DNA from: Cyclospora cayetanensis
Taxonomy: Eukaryota > Apicomplexa > Conoidasida > Eucoccidiorida > Eimeriidae
Length of the DNA: 64,000 nucleotides
Direction: 5' to 3'
Assembly (NCBI RefSeq): GCF_002999335.1
Contig: NW_020312447.1
Span: forward strand, 1 to 64,000
Positions 14,019-25,570 of the stretch are shown here, in pieces. The stretch's first letter is position 1; the number at the start of each line of letters is the position of its first letter. The position numbers and the translations under genes were made by a program. The notes under the pieces are model-generated. The model saw nothing but the letters and a program-made list of their open reading frames with translations. It did not search any database and was not told the DNA's origin.

Positions 14019-14160
14019 TGCACGACTAATATAATTGTGGAACAGGACGTTCTTTCTGACTTTGATCATGGAGCGCTTTTACATAGAGCCAAGCATTACA
14101 GCAAAATTGAGACGAATTATGGGCAGGGCAGACGAATGACCAAATTACAAATGCCTAGTT
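14019..14160 (+). repeat. LTR 5' fragment (family 1, copy A)
   Basis: It starts TGCACGACTAATATAATTGTGG, which matches TGCATGACTAGAATAATTG of the copy at 29,939. It shares the downstream block AATTATGGGCAGGGCAGA and the CAAATTACAAATGC block with the copies at 20.6 kb and 29.9 kb. The similarity fades after about 14160, so this copy appears truncated. Confidence 0.55.
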
Positions 14161-14773
14161 GTCTCATCCTGGCCATTCTAGCCTAGCAGAATTTTGCCTT
14201 GTCAATGTGACATATTTACTTATACTTGGGGCGAGCGATTGCCACCGCAGTATGTACAAATTCCTATGATGCTTGTTCTTGAATTTTGTGAAGGTGGATG
14301 ATGTTGTCGCCCACCCCAGCGCGCAGCTACCCAGTTGGTTGTGATTGAGCAAACGATGCTGGGCAGTGATCCGACACAGAGAGATAAAAGTCCAGTGTAG
14401 ACGAGGTGAAGCAAACGAGGTCTTAGATAGACTCCAGATGCTTGAATACGACAGGACTCCCAGTCGCCACTTCTTTGTCAGGAAACTGATTGACCGCCAT
14501 TGACTGCTCATCTCCTCCTCCTGCCCAGTGATCAACAACATTCCAGCAGTTGGGTCGGTTTCCTTCAAGCGTTCCCCCTTTACTCCGCGCCTACTAGATA
14601 AAAATATGATGGATAATTTTTTTTGAGAAGACCGCTTCCAGCTTTTACGAAAACCTTAGGAGGCTAATAAGCACACCAGGAAGTACCGAACGTGCCACCC
14701 CGCTGAAATGTCTCTCATACCATTGGGAGCCATTGATCAAACAATGAAGCCGGTCAAGCGAACATCGCAGGGA

Positions 14774-16639
14774 TTAGGTGCTTATAATTAGAAGACCCAT
14801 CCACGGCTCGTACGCTACCGGTGCAAGCTTGCCTGTGGCCTTCCCGCATGCTTCGCTTGATATTCTTCGCAAAGCTAATTTAATCTTCAGCCGGTGGGAC
14901 TCCTGTTCAAGAGCTTGCAAAAAGCAGTACTATTTTTTTAGCGCTCCAGAACTGCAAGTGCGTGTGCTTCTACTACTTTTGGCAAGGGAGCTTAAAAGCT
15001 ATTTATCTGAGATATTGGCTTTGGATCCATATTCTGCTCGCAATTCTTGAAGCTGATTGCTGAGTGGTTTCTAACCTGCATGGATCTCAAGGTTGATACG
15101 CGGCCCCTCAAAATGTCCTGCTCACGTTGCCTGTGCGCCAGGATAACTTTCTTCTCTTCTTCCCAACCACCTCTGAACCAAGCTATGGCTGCTTCGCGAT
15201 CCTCCTCTTTAACTGGCCGGTCATCTAGGTACCGAAGTGTTGGTAAATCTATGCATATTACAGCGTATGCAATTCCCCCGAATTCGGTGGCCAGCATAAA
15301 TCTTTAAGTCAATGTGCCTTAAACACAAGGCTAGACAGGTCTGCATGAGGAGGCAAGTACGGCAAGCGTATCCAGCACTGTTGGATTCTCCGTGCAAGCT
15401 GAACAGTGCAGCTGCTCACTTGCTATCATCGTTCGGCGGTACTGCATCACTTGCTTGATTATAGGGTTGCCCATCAAGTATAGTGAGGAAAGAGAAGGAA
15501 GGGTTTTAAGGCATTCTACAAATTCAGAGCTAGCTGCAGTATTTGTTGTGGAGCAAAAGTGCTCAACAGGCGTGCCAGTCAGACGACTTGAAGGGGTCAC
15601 TACGATTGGGGTGCAGCTATTTTGCGTTGAATTCTCTGGATCCATCAGACGAGCAGCTAGAGCCTGTTGAGCAGGGATTTTCTCTATTTGACTAGATCCT
15701 TCCACAATTCCCACAATGGCTTCACTAGCTGGAAGATCTGCGGTAGCGCCGCACGCTGGTGCTAAATAGCTTTCTTTTTGCAAATCGAAGTCAGAAGGAT
15801 GTTCTTCGGAGAGGGAAAGGTTATTGTAGGAAATGTCAACGTTGGTTAAACTCGGGCATCTCTGAAGCTCTAGAATATCCTGCGACATTCGAGCATCATC
15901 AGCATACGGAGGACGCCTATCGGGCTGTTATCATGAGGAGCTACTGAGCATGCAGAGTACCAAGTTCGGCTTGTGACTTACCACCAGAGAAGCAATTTTA
16001 TTATGAGCTATCTTGAAGGAGGAGAGACGAGAAAGTCCCGAGAGGCCTTCGATGCGAGAAATGTTGTTCTGTGAGAGGTCCAAAATCACTAGTTCGGGGC
16101 AGCAGTGGAGGTTTTCGATCCGCGTCAATTCATTCTGCTCTAGATACCTAAGTGCGAAGGACCACAAGTACAGATTTGTAGATGCGTCAGCGGGGAATAA
16201 GTGACCTTGAAAGCCTTAAAAGCGGCACATATATCTTGCCTGTTCAACGCAGAGATGGAAGACACTGCAGGTCTTTTGATGCAGCGTCTCACAGGCATTT
16301 GAGTTTTGAGAGTGGATGAAGATTTTCAAGTCTTCGAATGCCGTTACCGCCCAGCCACAGAGCACGTACTTCGGTATATTCGTCCAAATTCTCAATTTTT
16401 TTGAAGCCTTGGCGATGCAGATAGAGCTTTTCATTCAAGGCTGGCTGGTGGTATAAGCCTGTGTCTGTTAAATGGTATAAGCAAGCATTTCCAGTTTCCC
16501 CCCTTTTGTGACCAGGTGTGTTTTGTTCAGTAGCTAAGCACAAAAATCCGAAGACTAAGTGCCTGTACACTCTGATCGTACCGTGGCATATTTTCTGGAT
16601 TGCTTCCTTTGTCATGCTCATTCCTTCCATGTTGGCCAT
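14774..16639 (-). CDS. DNAAF1: DNAAF1/ODA7-like leucine-rich-repeat dynein assembly factor
   Basis: The gene runs right to left with exons 16639-16582, 16458-16293, 16147-15982, 15879-15420 and 15248-14992 or beyond. Every junction is GT-AG and restores the reading frame. The N-terminus has [12 protein letters not shown]; next comes [17 protein letters not shown], then SDS22-type leucine-rich repeats ([67 protein letters not shown]). The LRR cap has [20 protein letters not shown], followed by [19 protein letters not shown]. This order matches vertebrate DNAAF1 (LRRC50) and Chlamydomonas ODA7, cytoplasmic factors that pre-assemble axonemal dynein arms. A sixth exon (about 14933-14774), helical and ending at TAA, may replace the read-through end at 14992 by splicing at ATGCAG|GTTAGA. 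Exon 4 carries a family-atypical insertion (about 70 residues) between two repeats. Expected use: microgamete flagella. Confidence 0.93.
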
Positions 16640-16709
16640 TTACATGCGGTTTGGATGTCTGCTTTCAGCTGCATGCATATTTCTACCTAATAATCACATC
16701 CCGCTCTGA

Positions 16710-18160
16710 ATAGGCGGTGCCTATGAGTACTGCTGCAACAAGCCCCTTGACCTTCGTGAATCGTTCGCCCAAACTCTTCTATTTATCAGTCGTTGTCCCG
16801 GTAGGCGGATACTTGTAAGGGTGCATGTGGCTGCAAGGCTCCTATCGGTTTCTGGATTGTTGTTGTCCAATCGATTCGTGCCGGCCATGAGCACGGACAA
16901 AGTTTTGTTCCTTCCACACCAGAAGAACTTAATGAAGTTGCAGAACCCTGTACACATACGCCTGCGTTCAATTTGGTGCTGGATGCACTAACTCAGGATC
17001 TAACTAATCACATGAAAGGCATATCTGGTTTGGATGCAATGCTACACTGCAGCATGATTCATACTCTGTGAAAGGAAGTAAAATGAAGGCCGTTACATGG
17101 TGTGCTGACACTTGGGCAATTTGCCTGCAACTAGTCAAACGGGCGTTTTACTTTCATTGTAAGAATTGTTCCGCACAAATGGCCGCGATATCTCAGTAGG
17201 CTTATTTAACATCAGTCAGCAGATCTCAGTTGAACTTACCCAAAGGAATTCACCCAGGCATTAGTATAAGAAGGCTGCACCTTTGCTCGCGCAGAGACTT
17301 GGTGGGTTGTTCATTTTAAAAATACGCGAACCACATTAGTCTTTGCTAAGCTCGAAGACATTTTTGAGACATGCTTATATTGAGAACGCTGGATTGGGTC
17401 GTCTTTAACATAGAGTAACAATTGATATGCTGCAGAGCCCTCTGGAATGTCAGCAAGTATGGGGGTCATTGGTTTACTGGTGCGTGTTTAATTATCCTAG
17501 CCACTAACTTGTTTTCATGTACTCTGAGAAATGCTTTTACAGCGATATATTCCGTCGAAGTAGGTGCCGCATGCAATATCATGAAACTTGTAGATCCTTG
17601 CTCCTGCATGCAGCTAGCGGGCAGCCCCCGTAGGGGACCCGTCTAAGAGGGATTAAATTGCAAGGTATTGGTTAACACCTCCAATTTTTCCGTATTACAT
17701 TATTCCTGTGACCAAAACTGTATCTGTATTTATACGTAGGACTGGTAAAAATTGCTGCAAGTGGTCATGAGACGTCGCAAAAGCGGCCCTACTTCTTGAA
17801 CTCCTCTGCAGCCATTTGCCTCATCTTGGTGGCAGATGGTTTTGTCTATTTTCCATGGAAGACTTTTTAGTGGTCATTTCTCGGTTGCAAGACATATGTT
17901 CTTGTCAGGCCGTATAAATCTGCATGTATTAGTCTGAATGCGCGCAGCGTCCCTTAAAATTATTTCTCCATCGGTACTTTGGCGAGCCTCCAGGATACAT
18001 TGGTTTCTCCGAGCAGTGAAACACCAGAGGGACGGCTGCCTTTTTTAAACCCCATTCTACATTGGGAATTTTTGAGCTTTTTAAGCATCATAGTGGTTAA
18101 AATCAATTTTGGGGATACTTGGGCAACTTCTATCTTTCGTTTTCTGTTTGCATCACACAA
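16710..18160. other. Intergenic region between divergent genes
   Basis: This is the shared upstream region of the minus-strand DNAAF1-like gene and the plus-strand HAD gene. No supported exon, RNA gene or repeat was recognised. Promoters of both genes presumably lie here, but no defined element can be pointed to. Confidence 0.5.
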
Positions 18161-19419
18161 ATGAACGCTCCTCACAGCTTGCATGCTAGCTCGATCAAGG
18201 CCATCACATACCCAGAAACCTGTGATAGCACTGGCCATCTCTTGGACAGAAGGTCTACCAATACCGCCCACCCCACAGGAAAAGTGGCTCTTTCACACCG
18301 CTTGTGTAAACCCGCCGCAAAGTCTCGTGCGTGTACAATGTCTCATGGCAAGCTGCCGCTTACCACTACAAGTAGAGAACTGTCAAGTACGGCCAGCATT
18401 AATGCTGCAATTGACTATGTGAACAAGGATACTACAGGTCTTCTTTTGCCGTTGACAGGCCTCAACACAGCCTTTGCCCGCCTCTACATTTTTGACTGGG
18501 ATAACACGTTGTGTCCGACTGACTGGCTTTGTGAACTTTACTCCAGTTTCGGCCAGAGCGTTTATACAGCCAAGCGCCCGTGTGCAGCACTATATTCTCC
18601 CGCTACACGAGCCCGCATGGCTGCTCTGGAATCAAGTGTTCGACTCCTGTTACAAAAGTGCAGAGAGCGCGGTCAGGTAGCTATAGTGTCGAACGCTACC
18701 TCCATAGGTCTTCTGAAGACACTCATGCTCCTTCCAACTGTCCAAAAAACGCTGACTGAACTGCGTAAGGCCTTCACAGTTTACGTAGATGTAAGATGAA
18801 CGACTGATTTGAAGAGCCACCAGGGAACAATATCTGATTGCCGTGCATATCTGGCATCTTCACGAAATATGCTTTCCTACTATTGCAGAGGTGCAGATTG
18901 TGTCTGCTCGTGATATGTGTGAACCTCACGGCCTTCCATTAGAAAAATGGAAAGATACCGCCCTTATTCGGCTGGTCACGGCCTTCATCCACAAGCGCCC
19001 AAAGCAAAAATACTCTATCATGACGATCGGTGGGCTTTTCTTTTGTTCCACCTTAGAGAAGCGGCAAATATGGCGTGGGCACACCTGGGTTGCTTCCAAG
19101 AAAACTTTCGTGCTGGGTAAAAGATCTTTGAAAGTAACTATAGGAAGTATGTACATGGTACTTGTGCTCAAATGCAGGAGACCAACAGCTTGAGCACATC
19201 GCCCTTCATAACGCAGCGGCGTACCTACTGCGAAATCGTGGATGGGAGTGCCATCCAAAGTGTATAAAATATTTGGAAAATCCATCCTTAGAAACTCTTA
19301 CGCTGCAGACACTCTCCCTTACAGACCTTCTTGATAGATTTGCAGACGAGGAAAGCGGTACATACTGGATGCAGTGTGACGAGCTATCAAGTTTCCCTCC
19401 GTCTTTGCAGGTATACTAA
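18161..19419 (+). CDS. HAD-superfamily hydrolase-like protein, three exons
   Basis: Exons are 18161-18790, 18891-19029 and 19178-19419. The donors are GAT|GTAAGA and ATCG|GTGGGC, and the phases agree. Motif I is IFDWDNTLCPT (about residues 109-119), with the nucleophile and general-acid aspartates of the haloacid dehalogenase fold. Motif II is VAIVSNATSIG, giving the serine. The second junction builds TIGDQQLEH, which looks like the motif IV acidic loop. Such proteins are usually phosphatases, but the substrate cannot be told. The first roughly 100 residues are S/T-rich and poorly conserved-looking, so a later ATG (for example near 18338) may be the true start. The C-terminus ends after a possible donor at CAG|GTATAC; a further exon is possible. 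I know similar DWD[ND]T proteins of unknown role in alveolates. It lies downstream of, and divergent from, the DNAAF1-like gene. Confidence 0.8.
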
Positions 19420-20553
19420 ATGTAACCCATCGGTTATCGTTGTTCCAGATCCTCCCTTCCCATGTGTGTCCTATGTCGGGAACCCTGCAGTACCAACTTC
19501 TAATATGCGATCGCAACTGTCCTTGCGCTAGCGTTAGTCTTATGCACTGCTACAAACTCAATCAGTGGCTATCAATGCTACAAAGAATTGCACAAATTGA
19601 CACATGAAATTTTTGGCTGCTCGATCGATTGCATCTCTGCCACATGATTGAGTGGCTCAACAGTTTGCTGCATTTATAATTTTTCTGGCCCCTATGTTCT
19701 ATGCAAGCCTTAGCGATTGCTTGCATCGAGTTCACGTCATGGAGCTAAGACTATATTTTGCTGCACTCCATTGTGACTAGTCAATGACAAAGCTTCCTGC
19801 ATGGTCCTGGTTGACGTACACAGCACCGAACAACAGTACTTTAAGTTCAGCATCCGTGCACCGCAGTTGCACAAACTCCCTAAAATGTGCGTTACCGCCC
19901 TTCAATATTTTTGAGGAGGCGTGAATGTGGTCAACAAACCGCTTCATTACATCTATTTATCTAACTCGCGGCAGTTTTTGAGGTCTGTGCCTCGCGAACA
20001 GGGAAGGGCAATCAAGCATACGTTACCTATGGAGGGCAGCCTAGTATGCTGGAAGCAAACGACTTTGGAAAGTAGGCGAACTAAACATGCTTACATTAGC
20101 TGCGTTTCGGCTTTTTCTTTGGACAGTTGGACACGAAATTGATTGGCAAAATCTACTTTTTTCCGCGAACCTGCTTAAGTAGTATAGGGTTAATGCGCCT
20201 GTTGCGACGAAGCGTGCTTTTGGCAGAAGAGTACTTGCGGCCGCCCAGTTTTTGTCCAAATGACTAAAAGAGTTACAGAGTTCTTCACAAATAGGCGCCG
20301 AATCTAGAGATCAGTGACTTGTTAGGAACGGTGACGTGACTCATATACCAGTGAAGAGTGCCCACACTCTTTTAAACTTCGCTCGCGCTGCAATAAATAG
20401 CTTGCTGGAAGTATCTTACAATCGCGCCTCCAGCTGCTTTCTTTGCAGCTGGGGGCGCACTCAAAGCGTGAACATCTGGAGCGATAGGAACTCTTAGCTC
20501 ATCGTTTCCAGGAGTGCTCACCTTCTACGAAGGCTCGAAGCAACAAAGGAGCT
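19420..20553. other. Intergenic region, nothing recognised
   Basis: No convincing coding exon or RNA gene is visible. Short frames on both strands have no recognisable motif. The right edge abuts an LTR-type repeat that starts with TGCATAAC at 20554. Confidence 0.5.
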
Positions 20554-21269
20554 TGCATAACTAGAATAATTATGGCGCAGGTTGTCCTTCCTGACTCTAA
20601 GAATTGAGTGCTGCCCCACACTTAAGCTTGACAATGAAATTGAATGGACAATGGGCAGGGCAGAAAAAAGACCTAATTGCAACTGCTCAATTGCTCCGAG
20701 TGCCTGTGGCTAAAGCGGCACTGACGCCCACCGTGGGAAACCAAGCTGTAACCTCAAGCCGCGAACTTGCTTGTACGCAACAGTGAACGCACTAACAATC
20801 TTCGGTTAGCAAAGAGTTTTTTACTGCTGATTTTGCGTAGGGTTGCGTGTTCCCGTGAAGCATTGAATTGTTTCCAATAGCAAGAGCTTTTTTGTTGGGT
20901 GGTCAAGTTTGATGCAGGCGTGCAGCAGCCGGCCCAGTGGGCATCCAAGTACAAGGAAAGGGAATAATGCCAGGGGCGTTTTTGCAGAGTATTTGCATTG
21001 CTTGCTATGCAAGGACATACTATTGAGTGTTCTTTGAGATCAAGTGTGCAAGGCTCTTAGTAAGCTATGACAGAGTGGCTGTCGAGTTTTGGGATCTTTC
21101 CGGACGCACTTTTCCAGCATTGGAGACCCTTGCTGCCCCATCATGTAGGGGAGTCCTAGAATATGTACAGAGATTGATGCACAAGCGTTATTCTCAGAAC
21201 GGAATATCGTTAGCGGCCCAGGTTTGTGGAAGGAGGAATTAGGTTAGCAAGGTGGCTAGGTGGTGTAGA
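20554..21269 (+). repeat. Long terminal repeat (family 1, copy B)
   Basis: This segment of about 716 bp aligns by eye over its whole length with 29,939-30,613 and, inverted, with 28,345-27,686. Shared landmarks in order: TGCATAACTAGAATAATT at the 5' end; GGCTAAAGCGGCACTGACGC; ACTGCTGATTTTG followed by GAAGCATTGAATTG; GCCGGCCCAGTGGGCATCC; CTTTGAGATC; and CATTGGAGACCCTTGCTGC. It begins with TG and ends TAGA, where copy D has TACA, so the terminal CA looks decayed. It is followed immediately by a primer-binding-site-like motif. It is therefore read as the 5' LTR or a solo-type LTR of a Ty3/gypsy element oriented to the right. Confidence 0.7.
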
Positions 21270-21295
21270 GCTTTGGCGCCCCTTGGAGAGGGCAC
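21270..21295 (+). other. Retrotransposon primer-binding-site-like motif
   Basis: CTTTGGCGCCCCTTGGAG lies directly after the LTR end. It has the TGGCGCC core typical of tRNA-primed LTR retroelements, and the same motif follows the LTR at 27,686 on the other strand. The location in two copies, rather than the short match alone, supports the call. Confidence 0.55.
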
Positions 21296-22040
21296 TAGTG
21301 GCTCGCACGGCATCGTTTTTGTTAGTATCCAAGCATATTGCCGTGACAATTGGTGGCGAGTCGGCTAGTTGCTTAGGTGGTAGCTGGACGACGAAGGAAA
21401 GTTCTGTGACACTGCTGCCGAGCGCCGGTGACCTGGGAAGGCGGTGACAAGCAAGCTGTAAGAAAAATTCAGTCAGACTACCCTGATCCGGCTTTATATC
21501 ATGTGTAAAATTGCTGAATCGGGAACAATAAATAAAGTTGCTTTTACATCGCAGCAACGGCTGGACTCCAATCCCCACCCGTGTGAGCACTGCTATTGGC
21601 TGATTCCCACAGGTAGAAAGGTACCCAGCTTTATCTTGAGCTTGAAACACATTTTTGGCATGCTGGGCACCAAAGGCGTTGAATAGTGACCTCATCCAGC
21701 AGCGCAGCCACCCAATTTTCGCACTGCACACGGCACCAGGAACAAATTTAACTTCAACTAAACGGCCACTTCTGCTAGAGCAACAATTGCTTGCGGCAAA
21801 AATAGCATTAGATGCCAAGCACCAGCTTAATAAAGGAGCCCGATGCACTTCGTTGAAGAAGCATCACTAAGGCCAATACCCAGCCGGTGCCTCCGTCGAA
21901 CACCCACGCAACATGTTGCGCGCTGACCTGGTAGCCTTGCCAGCAGCATAAAGAAACGGTTCACCGCTGGAATCGCAGATGAAGGCATATAACGACTAGT
22001 AGATGAGCACGCTGACCACAATAATTCTTTAGATGAAAAG
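21296..22040. other. Decayed interior of retroelement copy B
   Basis: Sequence downstream of the putative primer-binding site. A 212-codon open frame on the opposite strand (21848-21210) spans the LTR boundary and is probably accidental. No gag or pol motif is recognised. Confidence 0.4.
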
Positions 22041-22045
22041 GCAAA

Positions 22046-22908
22046 GTGCCCGATTATTGCGGTGACAGAACAGCTAGAGCGGTGATAGAAGCGGCATTGG
22101 CACACATCGTCGACTCTTTAAAATCTGTGAGTAGCCAAGCAGACCACGAAGCTTTGTGCCTGCAAGCGTCCCCCTATGTTTTCCGGTGTCAGTTTGAGGG
22201 TGCGGCTAATGCACATGGATCAGTGATACGGTACACTGGATTTTACTGGGGAGGAACAGTTCGACGCAATCCGGCCTTTTCTGAACTGCAAGACCTCTTT
22301 CTCTTCCAACCAGTCGGGGTCGTGACTATGGTTGCTAATATAAGACATTTGAGAAAGATAGGCCACGGAGGAGACTTCGAAAAGGTGGTTGAACATGCTT
22401 GGAGATAATGTAGCAGATGCAGAAAAATCCTCAGTTTAGATGCTTAATCCGCTGTTCTTTTTACGCTCCCTTTATGATATGGTATAGGGTCTACTACAAA
22501 ACTGCTTTACTTCGTGCGTGCAGATAGGAGGGACTATTCGAGCTTAACGCAATAATATTGCAAACAAGAGGTGCACTATGTTATGATAACACAGCGGGAA
22601 CATTCAGCAGAGAGGTCGAGGGTAGGCCACAACCAGCTTTACCTGACTGGGTAGCATCGGGTGCTACAGGCCAGAGAGTGCAAGACAACGGAAGCGACGT
22701 TTTGAGACTGGCCACCACTGAGAGAGTCACCTGCAAGATCAACTATTTAGACAGAGGCTTGTGGGGCCTTTGGTTTAAGGTGAAAGAGGTCAGGGTTACA
22801 TCCTCTAGGCACAGCTTAGGAGATATAACTCCATACCCAATGGCATTGCATGTGGCATCGGGTGCAGATCCCCGGAGTGCCCGAATGCTAACTTTTCAAC
22901 ACAAATAG
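22046..22908 (+). pseudogene. Coding-like fragments, possibly retroelement interior
   Basis: Two plus-strand frames, 22046-22408 and 22558-22908, look more protein-like than their surroundings. The first is rich in aromatic and hydrophobic residues in a globular pattern (IRYTGFYWGGTVRRNPAF, LFLFQPVGVVTMVANI). They lie 0.8-1.6 kb downstream of the LTR and primer-binding-site motif in the same orientation, where Gag would be expected. No zinc knuckle or known fold is recognised. They could alternatively be exons of an unrecognised cellular gene. Confidence 0.3.
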
Positions 22909-25570
22909 AGGTATGTAGATTCACAGGATACGAGAGCTTGGGACAGTAGATAACGTCACGACACACACCCGCAGCAGGAGAATGCGGGTTCCGGAGTAGG
23001 ATGAGCTCACAAAACAACCAGGCAAACAGCAAAGCATGTGCGGCTCGGGGGTGAGCCAGCGTTTGGCGAAGGGAAAGCTCGGAAGCAGGCGCCTACTCCT
23101 GGAAAGCAGTGGCAGACTCTATAGTAATGAATGTACTTTTGGGGCCCGAAGAATCACAAAGCTTTGATTCTCCACTTAGCCCCACCACTTGCCTATACAC
23201 CCGTCCCTGCTACACGTTGCAGCTGCACAAAGTGCTGATCTTTCGCAGGTGAGAGCCCCAAAGGACGGTCCCGTTTTCAACTGGCTGTTCCTGATTTTTT
23301 TGTTGACCCAAAGTTCCTTTACACTATATACTAGGGCATGCTCAAGGGTTGACGGGTGCAGTTCTCAAAGGAGCATGTGCAAGCTCCCACCCTCCCGATC
23401 CCGTGGCTATCCCTCGCTATTCCGGAGTCCTATGGACTTAGTCTTTAAACTATCCTGCATCTGAAATCCCAATGTCTCGCTTTTGCATGACTACTCCTAG
23501 GCAAGCAGGGCACCCCGGTGGCCCCAAAGCTAAGTACTCTGGAAGCAACCGAGCTCCCCTAGCTCCCAATTCGCTACTTGCATACCCCCATAGTAAAAAA
23601 AGAGAGTAAAGGCCAAGTAGCACCTTGCAGCAATTCGTTTGAGCACCTGAAAGTTTAAACTTAAAAAGACTTGCATGTGCGTCCGAGTCCCGCAGGCAGC
23701 CTGACGCTTTGCAAACGTGTAAGGCTTGCGGGCCGTTCTCCTTAACAGAGCTTCGAGCACCTAGGCTCTCAATCAGTGCTTTCGATTCTACCAATAGCAT
23801 AGTACTGAGAACGACAATCAAGAAGCGATCACCCGTAACAAACATATCCTTAATTGTAGCTTGCCGCTTTGTTATAATCTTAGTCGATTCCTTCAACAGA
23901 GCTTAGTGCTAGGACCCACGATAGAAAAGACTTACTAAGGTCCCCATTGCAGCCGAAAACAGAATAAGAAAAGAAAGAGCACAAATGATGTGAAGTATGT
24001 AGCTGTAGTTGAAGCCGTTATGGCGGCAAACGCCTCAGGAAAGGGGCCTTTAACGCGCAGATAAAGCTACCTCATAGGTACAGGAATAACTAAGGGTACA
24101 AATTCTTTAACCTGAACAGCACCATCGGCAATTCAGAAAAAAGCGTTGAAAACACGGAAGGAATGCCACTAAGATGCGCTGAAAGACACGTATATGCAGG
24201 TCACAGTGCAACAAGGCCAGCCAGCAGTTTAATGCGGAGCCCAGCGGGTCATCGACACCAGTTGAAAATCCCCATGACTTGTGCGAGGGCTCGGCGAGGC
24301 GAAGTGACAGGCTTCAAAATTCATAAATAACCAATGGAAAGTGCCAGGTATAGCCAAATTAGAATCAACCGTAAGGCATCTCTGGAGGCGCTGCTCCAGG
24401 CCAGACTTGGAGATGGTCACAGCAGCCGCAGCAGCCTGCGGACGTGCGGCACATAGCAGTACCACATGGGGAACCGAACCATTTGAGCAGAAATAGAAGA
24501 AACACCACGTATGGTCCAAAGTGTCGTGGAGGAAGATGGTTGGATCATAATCGTTCGAGGAAGTGTAACTTTAGAAAAGTTTGATCAACCTTAGGATTCT
24601 CAGTAGAAAGGTATTGCGTGTCGCGTGAGCCTTGGTCGTCTACCGCCCATCAACCGTGAGATTTTCAAAGAACTCATTGAGTTTATTCTAAGTTGCGCGA
24701 AACTGTACCCTTCCTCTACCGCTAGTTGCACAGATCATGTGTCTCACTGGCACACAGCATTGACTTTTTAGCGGACAGGTATGCAGCATCGCTTGATGCG
24801 AGGGAAAATTTAGCGGAATAAGGTACACTTCTGTGCATTATTCTACATCATCTATAGTCAACGAAGAAACGGTAGAGTATCGCGCTTACACTACTCTGCA
24901 GCAAACAAGATAGACGCATGCACTGGTGATGAGCGGGGCTGGCAGGCAGAAACATGCACCTGTAAAAAGCAATGAGTATAAGTGGGCTTTAGGAATGTTA
25001 GAAAATGCTTCAAAAATTTTTTCAAACTGCGCTCTGGAGAAAGCGTTACTCTCGAGAGCTTGGCGTGCCGGCTTTCATAGCATGTAATGCGCTTACTCAA
25101 CATTCGTTCTCCTTTTTGTTACCCACTTTAGGATGCGTTTCACTTGTTGGTGTAGCGTAGCATGAGATATGATAGTAAGCATCCGGCGAATGAGACCATG
25201 GTACAGTAGCCTTGCCCACAACTGCAGTAGGAGCTCGTGTAGGGTGAGCTAGACAAACCCCCAGATAAGAAGGGAATGTACACCCTGGCCACAGTGAACA
25301 CTTAAATGGAGGCTTAACCTGTTTCCTTTCTGAGTTGCTTTGGCGCTTTTCAAGGCCATGATGCTCCGTATCATGAAATACATGCTTTTTTCCACAAGAA
25401 AGAGCGCACTTGTGGAGTAGCGTATGAGAAATCTACAGACACCCAGTTCTGCAAGGCTTCCAGTAAAACTGCCAACTATTGCTTTTACGTTGCTACATGA
25501 TTCATATAGTGCCGAGAACTAGAGCGCGACCTGAGGCATCTTACGCTGTTTCTCTGTGTACCTGCAAGAA
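22909..25570. other. Intergenic region, no recognised gene
   Basis: Open frames are short and lack recognisable motifs. A stretch at about 23690-23760 shares a short block (GCTTTGCAAACGTGTAAGGC) with 7625-7650 (GCTTTGTAAACGTGTGGTGC), which suggests another ancient dispersed repeat. Nothing else could be supported. Confidence 0.45.

Noticed and set aside
21210..21848. 212-codon open frame on the minus strand
   Set aside because: It crosses the end of an LTR copy and the primer-binding motif on the opposite strand, has no recognisable domain, and the region is better explained as retroelement sequence.
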